Source of the DNA: Crenalkalicoccus roseus
Lineage (GTDB): Bacteria; Pseudomonadota; Alphaproteobacteria; Acetobacterales; Acetobacteraceae
DNA length: 64,000 bases
Direction of reading: 5' to 3'
Assembly (NCBI RefSeq): GCF_004761865.1
Contig: NZ_SJDM01000009.1
Coordinates: 1 to 64,000 of the forward strand
Shown here: positions 9,275 through 17,032 of the stretch, piece by piece
Numbering within the stretch: the first letter of the stretch is position 1
Layout: every line of letters starts with the position of its first letter
Notes under the pieces: generated by a model
The model's input: only the letters and a program-made list of their open reading frames with translations
What the model was told of the DNA's origin: nothing
Database searches by the model: none
Translations under genes and position numbers: made by a program

Positions 9275-10789
9275 TCAGCCCACGGCGTCGGCGGCCGGGC
9301 TCCGCACCCGGGAACGCCGCCGCAGCAGGGGGTAGCAGAGGGACGCGGCCAGCAGCAGCAGGATGACGATGGCGATCGGGCGGGTGAGCAGGAAGGCGGG
9401 ATCGCCGCCCGAGATCTGGATCGAGCGCAGCAGCTCCGCCTCCACCGCCGGGCCGAGCAGCAGCCCGATCACCACGGCCGCGACCGGGAAGCCGTGCTCG
9501 CGCAGCCAGAAGCCGAGCGCGGCGCAGGCCACCATGGTGATCGGGCCCATCATGTCGCCGGTGATGGAGAAACAGCCCATCAGCGCCACGAACAGCACGC
9601 CCGGCACCAGGAAGCGGACGGGGACGCGCACCAGGCTCGCCGCGACGAAGAGGAAGCCGAGGCCGAGCCCGGCGAGCAGCACCACCTGGACCAGGTTGCC
9701 GAGGATCACCGCATAGACCAGGTCCATGTTCTCGGCGATGAAGCGCGGCCCGCCGGTGACGTTGTGCATGGCGAAGGCGCCGAGCATCACCGCCGTCGCG
9801 CTGCCGCCCGGGATGCCGAGCGCCAGCAGCGTGGCCATGGACCCGCCCTCGGAGCTGCTGTTCGCGGATTCGGAGGCGGCGACGCCGCGTGGCTCGCCCT
9901 TGCCGAAGGCGGATGGGTCGGCGGAGCGGCGCTTCGTCTCGGCGTAGGAGAGCAGGTTCGCCACCGCCGCGCCCACGCCCGGGATCGCGCCGACGCCGAT
10001 GCCGATCAGGGAGCCGCGGAGCAGCACGCCGGGGTGGCGGAACGCGTCCCGCGCCCCGTCGAGGATCTGCCCGAATTCCGGCCTGCGGAGCGAGGCGTCG
10101 GCGACGATGTACTCGCTGCGCATCAGGCGGAACATCTCCGAGGCGGCGAACAGGCCGATCAGCGCCGGCACCTTCGGGATGCCGTCCACCAGCGCCAGCA
10201 TGTCGAAGGTGCCGCGCATGTCGCCCTGCGCGCTCATGCCGATCATGCCCATCATCACGCCGAGCAGGCCGGCGAGCAGGCCCTTGGCGACCGAACCCTC
10301 GTTCAGCACCGCGATCAGCGTCAGGCCCCAGACCGCGATGGCGAACATCTCGAGCGGCCCCAGCCGCAGCACCGCATCGGCGATCCAGCTGATGACCAGC
10401 AGCAGGATGACGTAACCCGCGGCGCTGCCGACGCAGGAGGCGGCGAGCGCCAGTCCCAGCGCGTAGCTGTGCCGCCCCTGCCGCGCCATCGGGTGGCCGT
10501 CGAAGGTGGTGGCGACTGCCGAGGAGCTGCCGGGCACGTTCATCAGGATCGCCGGGATGGCGGCGCCGAAGCCGCCTCCGGTGAAGATCGAGGTCAGCAG
10601 CAGGATCGCGGAGAGAAAATCGAGATAGAGGGTCAGCGGCAGGATCACCGCCATCGCGATCGGCACAGAGAGGCCCGGGATCGCGCCGAACACCAGCCCG
10701 ATCAGCAGCCCCGGAGGCACCACCAGCCAGGGGCTCCAGGACGACCCCAGCAGGCTCGCGGCCGCGCCCAGCGCAGGCAGGTCGAGCAT
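9275..10789 (-). CDS. tctA: Tripartite tricarboxylate transporter, large membrane subunit TctA
   Basis: The 504-residue, strongly hydrophobic protein has the TctA signature: PPGLLIGLVFGAIPGLSVPI near residues 25-45 and IPGVGAAVANLLSYAETKR in the middle. The stretch SSEGGSMATLLALGIPGG follows, in the second repeat of this internally duplicated family. It forms the main channel of a TTT-family secondary importer in the cytoplasmic membrane. It is encoded 8 bp downstream of tctB and upstream of leuCD on the same strand, so the imported carboxylate probably feeds those enzymes. Confidence 0.93.
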   Translation of the reverse strand: MLDLPALGAAASLLGSSWSPWLVVPPGLLIGLVFGAIPGLSVPIAMAVILPLTLYLDFLSAILLLTSIFTGGGFGAAIPAILMNVPGSSSAVATTFDGHPMARQGRHSYALGLALAASCVGSAAGYVILLLVISWIADAVLRLGPLEMFAIAVWGLTLIAVLNEGSVAKGLLAGLLGVMMGMIGMSAQGDMRGTFDMLALVDGIPKVPALIGLFAASEMFRLMRSEYIVADASLRRPEFGQILDGARDAFRHPGVLLRGSLIGIGVGAIPGVGAAVANLLSYAETKRRSADPSAFGKGEPRGVAASESANSSSEGGSMATLLALGIPGGSATAVMLGAFAMHNVTGGPRFIAENMDLVYAVILGNLVQVVLLAGLGLGFLFVAASLVRVPVRFLVPGVLFVALMGCFSITGDMMGPITMVACAALGFWLREHGFPVAAVVIGLLLGPAVEAELLRSIQISGGDPAFLLTRPIAIVILLLLAASLCYPLLRRRSRVRSPAADAVG

Positions 10790-10797
10790 CGCGCCTC

Positions 10798-11286
10798 CTA
10801 GAGGACCAGCGTGGGCATGGGGAAAGGCAGGATATAGTGCAGCGCCAGGATCACGCCGACGGTGAGCGCCGCGGCGAAGCCGAGCAGCGGCAGCGGCCGC
10901 CGCTCCCCGAGCAGCCAGGTGGCGGCGAGAAGGAACAGGAAGCTCGCCAGGTCGAAGCCCACCGTCTCCAGCCCTGCGACCAGCAGCACCAGCAGCGCCA
11001 GCAGACCCGCCACGCGCGCGAAGGAGCCGGCGGGCGCCCTCGCCGCCGCCTCGGGCGCGGGGCGGCGCAGCGCCGCCACCAGCAGCCCGGCGGCGACCGC
11101 GACCGTGAGCACGGCTGCGGGCAGGATGAGCACCAGGTTCTCCACCGCCCGCGACCGCGCCGCCGCGTCGGCGGCGAGCCAGGCGGCGAAGAGCGCGATC
11201 AGGAGGAGGAGGGCGGCCTCGCTCGCGCGCCAGGCCGCCTCCCCCCGCCGCCCGCGCGGGCGGTCAGCCGCGGCCGCCGGAGGCAT
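10798..11286 (-). CDS. tctB: Tripartite tricarboxylate transporter, small membrane subunit TctB
   Basis: This 162-residue membrane protein shows four predicted helices: ALLLLIALFAAWLAADAAA, VLILPAAVLTVAVAAGLLV, a leucine-rich segment near VAGLLALLVLLVAGL, and a C-terminal one ending LHYILPFPMPTLVL, a typical TctB end. It is poorly conserved as a family, so the call rests on size, topology and position between tctC and tctA. Its start at 11286 overlaps the end of tctC by 23 bp, a sign of coupled translation. Confidence 0.88.
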   Translation of the reverse strand: MPPAAAADRPRGRRGEAAWRASEAALLLLIALFAAWLAADAAARSRAVENLVLILPAAVLTVAVAAGLLVAALRRPAPEAAARAPAGSFARVAGLLALLVLLVAGLETVGFDLASFLFLLAATWLLGERRPLPLLGFAAALTVGVILALHYILPFPMPTLVL

Positions 11287-12259
11287 AGGCGCTCAGGGCC
11301 TCGTAGGCGGCGTTCACGATCTCCGCGCTCCGCTCCGGGCCCCGCCAGGTGGCGCTGAAGCCGCCCTTCTCGGCGAAATCGCGGTAATCCGGCCGCTCCA
11401 GCGTGCGGCGGTAGGCCTCGAGGAAGCGAGCGAGCCGCTCGGGATGCTTCTGGCCGAAGCTGCGGTGCGCGATCACCGAGACGGTGTAGTTGCTCACCAG
11501 CGGCATGGTGACGCCGGCATGCTCCTGCAGGACCTCGTTGATCAGCGGCGCCTCCCATTCCGGCGCGGGGGAGTCGTCCACCACCGCGAGGGCGCGGATA
11601 TGGTCGCTGATGCCGCGCGAGCCCTGGGCGGCGACGATGGTCATGTCCACATGTCCGCCCGCGACCGCGGTCCGCACCGGCCCGCCGCCGTCATAGGTGA
11701 CGTAGCGGATGGCGTCGCGCGGCAGGCCGAGCTTGTCGAGCAGGATCATGTGCTGGATGTAGGCGCCGCTGCCCCTCATCACCGCGGTGGAAACCGAGCC
11801 CGGCCGCGCCCTGATCGCCTCGATCAGGTCCTTCATCGACCTGTGCGGGCTGTTCCTGGGCACGGCGACGATGGCGTAGTCCACCCACTGCACGTTCAGG
11901 ACCTGGAAGTCCTCCCACCTGATAGGCGCGTTGAGCTGCAGGATGGCGTTGGCCAGGAACGGGATCGCCTGCATCACCAGGAAGTTGGAGCCGTCGTCGC
12001 GGAGCTGGCTGAACCAGGCGGCGCCGGTGGCGCCGGAGGCGCCGGGCCGGTTCACCACGCTGATCGGCGTGCCGCCGAGTTCCTGGGGCATGAACTGCGC
12101 GAGGCTGCGCGCCATCCGGTCCGCCGAGCCGCCCGGGTTGAAGGGCACGACGAACTGGATGCGGTCGCGCGGCCCCGGCCAGTCCGAGGCGGCGGCGCTG
12201 CCGAGGGCGAGCGTGCCGGCGGCGGCCGTCGCGGTGGCGAGGAGATGGCGGCGCTTCAT
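11264..12259 (-). CDS. tctC: Bug/TctC-family extracytoplasmic solute receptor
   Basis: The 331-residue periplasmic binding protein begins with a twin-arginine-like signal peptide (MKRRHLLATATAAAGTLAL, cleavage near AAAS). The mature N terminus has the Bug hallmark IQFVVPFNPGGSADRMARSL followed by VVNRPGASGATGAAWF. Bug receptors bind carboxylates such as citrate, malate or aromatic acids with the two-Asp-free pocket. It is the ligand-recognition subunit for TctAB directly downstream. The ligand is not deducible from sequence; the adjacent lyase and hydro-lyase point to a branched hydroxy-di- or tricarboxylate. Confidence 0.93.
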   Translation of the reverse strand: MKRRHLLATATAAAGTLALGSAAASDWPGPRDRIQFVVPFNPGGSADRMARSLAQFMPQELGGTPISVVNRPGASGATGAAWFSQLRDDGSNFLVMQAIPFLANAILQLNAPIRWEDFQVLNVQWVDYAIVAVPRNSPHRSMKDLIEAIRARPGSVSTAVMRGSGAYIQHMILLDKLGLPRDAIRYVTYDGGGPVRTAVAGGHVDMTIVAAQGSRGISDHIRALAVVDDSPAPEWEAPLINEVLQEHAGVTMPLVSNYTVSVIAHRSFGQKHPERLARFLEAYRRTLERPDYRDFAEKGGFSATWRGPERSAEIVNAAYEALSAYASGGRG

Positions 12260-12336
12260 GGAGCTTCCTCCCTGTGGGCCGGGCGCCTCCGCGGGCGCCG
12301 CGTCGTCGGAAGGGCGGGGTGTTCCCGCCCGATCGG

Positions 12337-13302
12337 TCAGCGCCGGGGCGCCTGCGGCATGTGGCCGAGCGTGCCGGCGTATTTCTCCCCCGCCTCGGGC
12401 GGCAGGAAGGCCGCCTCCAGCTCGCGGATGCGGTCGAAGCCGGCGAAACCGTGCATGTCGCCGAGCGGATGCGCCTTGAAGGCGGCGTCGAGCTCCGCTT
12501 CCGCCAGCGTGCCGCGCTCCCGGACCGAGCGCGCGAAGTCGTGCACGGCCATGATGGTCGCCCGCATCGCCGCGCCGGGCAGGATGCAGGCCGCGATCCC
12601 GAGATCGGCCATCTCCGCCTCCGACAGCCGCGGGGAGATGCCGGTCATGTTGTAGAAGACGCGGCCCGGGATCTCGCGGCAGACGCGCTCGACCTCGTCG
12701 CGGCTCGCGGGCCCCTCGATGAAGGCGAGGTCGGCCCCCGCGTCCAGCGCCGCCTTGCCGCGCCAGATCGCCTCCTCGAGGGAGCCGCCATGCGCGCCGC
12801 GGGCATCGGTGCGGAAGATCAGGAGGAAGTCCCGGTCCAGCGCGTCGCGGGTCGCGCAGGCGGCGCGCACCTTGAGCACCGCCTCCTCCCGTCCGATCAC
12901 CTCCCGCCCCGCGACATGGCCGCAGCGCTTGGGCGCCACCTGGTCCTCCAGGTGCACGCCGGCGGCGCCGGCGCGCAGGAATTCCTCCACCGTGCGAACG
13001 ACGTTGATCGCGTTGCCGTAGCCATTGTCGGCGTCCGCGATCACCGGGACGCGCACCGCGCCCGCGATCAGCCGCGCGTTCAGCGCCATCTCCGTCAGCG
13101 TGGCGAGCCCCGCATCCGGCAGGCCGAGGAGGGAGAGCGAGGTGCCGTAGCCGGACATGTAGACGGCCTCGAAGCCGACATGCTCGAGGATGCGCGCCGA
13201 GAGCGCGTTGTAGCAGCCGGGCACGACCAGGGGCCGCTTCTCCCGCAGCAGCCCGCGCAGGCGCGTCGTGGGTTGCAAGGGCTCCGCCTGGCCGAGACGC
13301 AT
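12337..13302 (-). CDS. Isocitrate lyase / PEP mutase superfamily C-C lyase
   Basis: The 321-residue TIM-barrel enzyme has the superfamily landmarks. These are VPGCYNALSARILEHVGFEA, the Mg2+ site VIADADNGYGNAINVVRTVE, HLEDQVAPKRCGH with the catalytic KRCGH loop of true lyases, and LIFRTDARGAHGG. The KRCGH cysteine argues for a lyase (2-methylisocitrate, 2,3-dimethylmalate or similar) over a phosphonomutase or oxaloacetate decarboxylase. Start ATG at 13302 is preceded by AGGAGG at 13312-13317; an upstream in-frame start at 13368 would place that site inside the gene. It is first in the operon with tctCBA and leuCD and probably cleaves the acid that system imports and isomerises. Confidence 0.88.
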   Translation of the reverse strand: MRLGQAEPLQPTTRLRGLLREKRPLVVPGCYNALSARILEHVGFEAVYMSGYGTSLSLLGLPDAGLATLTEMALNARLIAGAVRVPVIADADNGYGNAINVVRTVEEFLRAGAAGVHLEDQVAPKRCGHVAGREVIGREEAVLKVRAACATRDALDRDFLLIFRTDARGAHGGSLEEAIWRGKAALDAGADLAFIEGPASRDEVERVCREIPGRVFYNMTGISPRLSEAEMADLGIAACILPGAAMRATIMAVHDFARSVRERGTLAEAELDAAFKAHPLGDMHGFAGFDRIRELEAAFLPPEAGEKYAGTLGHMPQAPRR

Positions 13303-13593
13303 CGGGTCATGCCTCCTGGTTCTGGGCGAGGGTGCGCTCCCTCGGAGGGCCGCGGCGCGGGGCGTCATTCTTCAGGAGAAGGCTGCGAGCGGAGGCGCGG
13401 GCGTGCCGCTCCCGTTCCGGCCGCGCGTGCTCCCGGCCCTGCGGCCGCGGAGCGCGCCAGCGTTTCTCTCCCTCGACGATGCCCTCTGCCGGGGCCTGAT
13501 CCGCCGACTGTCCCGGTCCAGCGCAGCGCCGTCAAGGCGCCCCCGCGCGGATGCCGTTCCGCCTCGCGCCCCGCTCCGGTCCCGCTGCCGCGC
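13303..13593. promoter_or_regulatory. Leader of the lyase-tctCBA-leuCD operon
   Basis: This 291-bp gap between the GntR gene and the lyase gene should hold the operon promoter. The only element I can read with confidence is the ribosome binding site AGGAGG at 13312-13317. No clear -35/-10 pair, sigma-54 site or long palindrome is visible, and no gene fits here. Confidence 0.4.
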
Positions 13594-14616
13594 TCACTGC
13601 GCGCCCCGCAGCGGCTGCAGGTAGGGCAGAGGCGGCGGCCGCGGGGCGCGCTTCACCTCCTCGATCCGCGCCATCGCGCGCCCGAGGGAGACCTCGAGAT
13701 GCGCGCGCAGCGCCGCCGCCGCTTCGGCGACGCGCCCCGCCTCCAGATGCGCCAGCACCGAGAGGTGCTCGGGCAGGAAGGGCTCGACCGGGAAGAGGCG
13801 CGGCACCCGGCCGTAGAGGAAGCTGTGCGCCACCAGCAGCGACTGGTGCAGGCGCACCGCTTCCCGCAGGGTCGCGTTCGGGCAGTGGCCGAGCAGGCGG
13901 ACATGCAGATCCGCCTCCAGCTCGTCCAGCGCCGCGCCGTCGAGCGCCTCGGCCCGCGCCATCGCCTTCTCCAGGCGGGCGCGCAACGCCGCGGCGAGGC
14001 CGGGAGGCAGGTGCGGCGCGGCGAGCGTCAGCGCCGCCGGTTCGAGCAGCGCGCGCACCTCGTAGAGCTCGCCGACATGCGCCGCGGTCAGCGCGGGGGC
14101 CACCCAGCGCGCACGCTCGTCGCGGCGCAGCAGCCCGCGCTGGTGCAGCCGCGCGATCACCTCCCGCGCCACGGTCCGGCTCACGCCGTGGTGGCGGGCC
14201 AGTTCGGTCTCCACCAGGCGCCAGGAGGCGAAGGCGGTGCGGGCGACGATCGCCCGCTCCACCTCGGCGAGCACCCTCTCCCAGCTCGCCGCCGAAGCGA
14301 GGCGGAGGCCGCGCAGGTTGGAGAGCGCCGCCGGAGCGGGAGGGGCCGTGCCCGGCGCCGGCGCGCCGGCCACCACATAGCCGCGCCCCGCCGCCCGGCG
14401 GACCAGGCCGCGCGCCTCCAGCCGCGCCAGCGCCTGGCGCGCCGGGCCCCGGCTGGTGCCGAGCAGGGCGGCGAGCCGGCTCTCGAACAGCGGCGTGCCC
14501 GGCGGGAGGGAGCCGTCGGCGATGCGCGCCGCCAGCAGCTCCGCCGTGCGGGCGTTGAGGCGCGGCTCCGCGCCCAGGGCCGCCCCGGCCTGCCCGGGGC
14601 GGGAGCGAAGCGTCAT
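13594..14616 (-). CDS. GntR/FCD-family regulator with two winged-helix domains
   Basis: The 340-residue protein has a GntR winged helix at residues ~20-85 (LPPGTPLFESRLAALLGTSR, RQALARLEARGLVRR). A second, complete one follows at ~110-170 (LVETELARHHGVSRTVAREV, ARLHQRGLLRRDERARWV). The rest is an all-helical FCD ligand domain (ELYEVRALLEPAALTLAA onward). Ordinary members have one HTH and about 230 residues, so this is an internal duplication or fusion. It is encoded between the TTT/lyase operon (same strand, downstream) and the divergent SDR-TRAP operon, the usual place for a local repressor that senses the carboxylate. Start ATG at 14616 gives the first HTH at a normal distance from the N terminus. 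Confidence 0.9.
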   Translation of the reverse strand: MTLRSRPGQAGAALGAEPRLNARTAELLAARIADGSLPPGTPLFESRLAALLGTSRGPARQALARLEARGLVRRAAGRGYVVAGAPAPGTAPPAPAALSNLRGLRLASAASWERVLAEVERAIVARTAFASWRLVETELARHHGVSRTVAREVIARLHQRGLLRRDERARWVAPALTAAHVGELYEVRALLEPAALTLAAPHLPPGLAAALRARLEKAMARAEALDGAALDELEADLHVRLLGHCPNATLREAVRLHQSLLVAHSFLYGRVPRLFPVEPFLPEHLSVLAHLEAGRVAEAAAALRAHLEVSLGRAMARIEEVKRAPRPPPLPYLQPLRGAQ

Positions 14617-14657
14617 CGGGTCAGGCTCCCATTGTGGCGCTGGCGGGTTTGTGGCAG

Positions 14658-14665
14658 TTGTACAC
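14658..14665. promoter_or_regulatory. Candidate GntR operator
   Basis: In the 111-bp divergent spacer between the regulator and the SDR gene lies GTTGTACAC, centred on the 6-bp palindrome TGTACA. FadR/FCD regulators often bind short TNGTNNNACNA palindromes, and TTGTACAC partly fits. The match is short and could be chance. Confidence 0.25.
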
Positions 14666-14727
14666 GAATGACATTCAGCCGGTCTTCCGCGCCGCGCGGC
14701 GGCCGGGCGGCCGCGGGAGGGGCGGGA

Positions 14728-15465
14728 ATGCAGGGGCGGCTCGCGGGGAAGCGCGCCTTCGTCACCGGCGCGGGCCAGGGCATCGGCCGCGCCGTCGCGC
14801 TCGCCTTCGCGCGGGAAGGCGCGCGGGTGACCGCCGCCAGCCGCACCGGCGCCAAGCTCGCCGACCTTCCCGCGCAGGGCATCCTTCCCCTCGAACTCGA
14901 CGTGACGGACGGCGCGGCGGTGGCGCGCGCCATCACCGGGGCGGGCCCGCTCGACATCCTGGTCAACGCGGCGGGCTGGGTGCATGCGGGCGGGATCCTC
15001 GAATGCAGCGAGGCCGACTGGGCGCGCAGCCTCGAGCAGAACGTGACCTCCATGTTCTACACCATCCGCGCCGCCCTTCCGGCCATGCTGGAGCGCCGCG
15101 CCGGCGCGATCATCAACGTCGCCTCCGTCGCCTCCAGCCTGACCGGCGTGGCCGGGCGCGCGGCCTACGGCACCAGCAAGGCGGCGGTGATCGGCCTGAC
15201 CAAGGCGGTGGCGCGGGAGGCGGTGGCCCATGGCGTCCGCTGCAACGCGCTCGCGCCCGGCACCACCTTCTCGCCCTCCCTGATCGAACGGGCGGACGCG
15301 ACGGGGGATCGGGAGGGCGCGCTGCGCCTGTTCGCCGCGCGCCAGCCCATGGGCCGGCTGGGCACGGCGGAGGAGATGGCCGAGGCCTGCGTCTACCTCG
15401 CCTGCGACGCGGCCGCCTTCATGACCGGCCAGGTGCTGGTCGTGGACGGCGGCCAGACGCTCTAG
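14728..15465 (+). CDS. Short-chain dehydrogenase/reductase (DHRS6-like)
   Basis: The 245-residue NAD(P)-dependent oxidoreductase has the classical SDR motifs TGAGQGIGR (cofactor), NAAG, the catalytic Ser in NVASVASS and YGTSK. The pattern NAAGWVHAGGILECSEADW with SLIERADATGDREGALRLF matches the DHRS6/BDH2 branch. That branch includes 3-hydroxybutyrate dehydrogenases and bacterial 2-keto-3-deoxy-L-fuconate dehydrogenases. It starts at ATG 14728 after a GGGAGGGGCGGG purine stretch. It lies 87 bp upstream of the TRAP genes, so it likely oxidises the solute they import. Confidence 0.88.
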   Translation: MQGRLAGKRAFVTGAGQGIGRAVALAFAREGARVTAASRTGAKLADLPAQGILPLELDVTDGAAVARAITGAGPLDILVNAAGWVHAGGILECSEADWARSLEQNVTSMFYTIRAALPAMLERRAGAIINVASVASSLTGVAGRAAYGTSKAAVIGLTKAVAREAVAHGVRCNALAPGTTFSPSLIERADATGDREGALRLFAARQPMGRLGTAEEMAEACVYLACDAAAFMTGQVLVVDGGQTL

Positions 15466-15552
15466 CGCCGCCCCGCTGGCCATGGCCGCGGCGGCTCCAG
15501 CCTCTTCTTCGCGGCGCGGCGTCGCGCCGGGCACCCTGAGGGAGGAAACGGG

Positions 15553-16542
15553 ATGATGCGTTCGATGATGCGGCTCGGCGCCCTGGCCGCCGGCCTCGCG
15601 CTGGCCGCCGCCGCGCCCGCCGCCGCGCAGGAGCGGTTCACGCTGCGCTTCAACCACGTGCTCGCCCCGACCGAGCCCTACCACGAGGGCTTCCAGGCCT
15701 GGGCGCGCCGCGTGCAGGAGCGCACCAATGGCGGGCTCACCATGCGCGTCTTCCACAGCGCCCAGCTCGGCGTGGAGGAGGACATCATCGAGCAGATGCG
15801 CCAGGGCGCGAATATCGGCCAGAACACCGACGCGGCGCGGCTCGGCACCTATGTCCGCGGCCTCGCCGTGCTCAACGGCCCCTACTTCGCCGGAAGCCTC
15901 GAGGAGGTGGAGAGGCTGGCGGAGAGCCCGACCCTCCGGCGCTGGCAGGAGGAGCTCGCGGCGAATCACGGGCTGCAGGTGCTCTGCTTCGACTGGGTGC
16001 AGGGGCACCGGCACTTCTTCACCAACCGCCCCGTGCGCCGGCCGGAGGATCTGGCGGGCCAGCGCATCCGCACCCCGCCTGCGCCGATCTGGCAGGAATC
16101 CGTCCGCGCGCTCGGCGCCGCGCCGGTCGCCATGGCCTTCGGCGAGATGTACCCGGCCCTGCAGCAGCGCGCGATCGACGGCGTCGAGCTGGTCTGGAAC
16201 AACATCCCCGGCGGCCGCTTCAACGAGGTGCTGCGCTACGCGAGCGAGACCGGCCACATCCTGCTGATCAACTTCCAGGTGGTCGGCTCGCGCTTCTTCC
16301 AGTCCCTGCCGCAGGAGTACCGCACCGTCCTGGTGGAGGAGTGCCGACGCGCCGGGCAGGAGACCTCCCGCCGCATCGCCGCGCAGGAACAGGAGGTGCG
16401 CCGTCAGATGCAGGCCCGCGGCATGACGGTGGTGGACAACGTGGACCTGGAGGCGTTCCGCCGCGCCGGCGCGCGCGCCTACGAGGCGCTCGGCCTCACG
16501 GCGGAGCGCGACGCGGTGCTGCGCGAGGTCGGGCGGAACTGA
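15553..16542 (+). CDS. dctP: TRAP transporter solute-binding protein DctP
   Basis: The 329-residue periplasmic receptor has a signal peptide ending in AAAAPAAAQ (cleavage near residue 27). The mature start ERFTLRFNHVLAPTEPYHEG is typical of DctP proteins. The ligand-carboxylate arginine lies in AGQRIRTPPAPIWQE, and the C-terminal half keeps FGEMYPALQQRAIDGVE, a family hallmark. AGGAAACGGG precedes the ATG. It delivers an organic acid to DctQM, encoded immediately downstream. The ligand is unknown; the preceding SDR gene hints at a hydroxy or sugar acid. Confidence 0.95.
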   Translation: MMRSMMRLGALAAGLALAAAAPAAAQERFTLRFNHVLAPTEPYHEGFQAWARRVQERTNGGLTMRVFHSAQLGVEEDIIEQMRQGANIGQNTDAARLGTYVRGLAVLNGPYFAGSLEEVERLAESPTLRRWQEELAANHGLQVLCFDWVQGHRHFFTNRPVRRPEDLAGQRIRTPPAPIWQESVRALGAAPVAMAFGEMYPALQQRAIDGVELVWNNIPGGRFNEVLRYASETGHILLINFQVVGSRFFQSLPQEYRTVLVEECRRAGQETSRRIAAQEQEVRRQMQARGMTVVDNVDLEAFRRAGARAYEALGLTAERDAVLREVGRN

Positions 16543-16553
16543 CGGGGCGCGCG

Positions 16554-17027
16554 ATGGGTGGCTTCTACCGCGGCCTCTGCCGGGCGGAGGCCGTCCTCGC
16601 CGGCGCCTTCCTGCTCGGCATGGTGGCGCTGATCTTCCTCGGCGGCGTGGCGCGCACGCTCGGCACGCCGCTCAACTGGACCACCGACATCGCCACCTGC
16701 CTCTTCGCCTGGGCCTGCTTCCTCTGCGCCGACATCGCGTGGCGCAGGGACGGGCTGATGGCGATCGGCCTGGTCACGGCGCGGCTGCCGCCGGCCGCCG
16801 CGGCGCTGCTCGTCCGCATCAACCTGCTGCTCATCGCCGCCTTCCTGGCCTATGTCGTGGCCGCGGGCATCCACCTCGCCTGGGTCAGCCGGGCGCGCAC
16901 CTTCCAGGGGATCCCGGGCGTCTCCTACTCCTGGGTCACGGCGAGCCTGCCCGCCGGCGCCGCGCTGCTGCTGGTCACCACCCTGCTGAAGCTGCGCCGC
17001 CCCGCCCTGCCGCCGGCGGGCGGCTGA
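16554..17027 (+). CDS. dctQ: TRAP transporter small permease DctQ
   Basis: This 157-residue protein has the four-helix layout of DctQ. The helices are AVLAGAFLLGMVALIFLGGV, then WTTDIATCLFAWACFLCADI, the third near AALLVRINLLLIAAFLAYVV and a last one at ASLPAGAALLLVTTLL. The RRDGLMAIG loop between helices two and three is typical. The ATG at 16554 lies 11 bp after dctP, and the stop is 5 bp before dctM. It forms the membrane complex with DctM. Confidence 0.9.
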   Translation: MGGFYRGLCRAEAVLAGAFLLGMVALIFLGGVARTLGTPLNWTTDIATCLFAWACFLCADIAWRRDGLMAIGLVTARLPPAAAALLVRINLLLIAAFLAYVVAAGIHLAWVSRARTFQGIPGVSYSWVTASLPAGAALLLVTTLLKLRRPALPPAGG

Positions 17028-17032
17028 GGCCC

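Noticed and set aside
7759-9366. 535-codon plus-strand open frame opposite leuC
   Set aside because: It mirrors a well-supported leuC on the other strand, is rich in Arg/His/Gly/Pro as expected for an antisense frame in GC-rich DNA, and matches no family.
12274-14727. Long plus-strand open frame running into the SDR gene
   Set aside because: Only its last 245 codons (from 14728) look like protein; the rest is antisense to the lyase and GntR genes.
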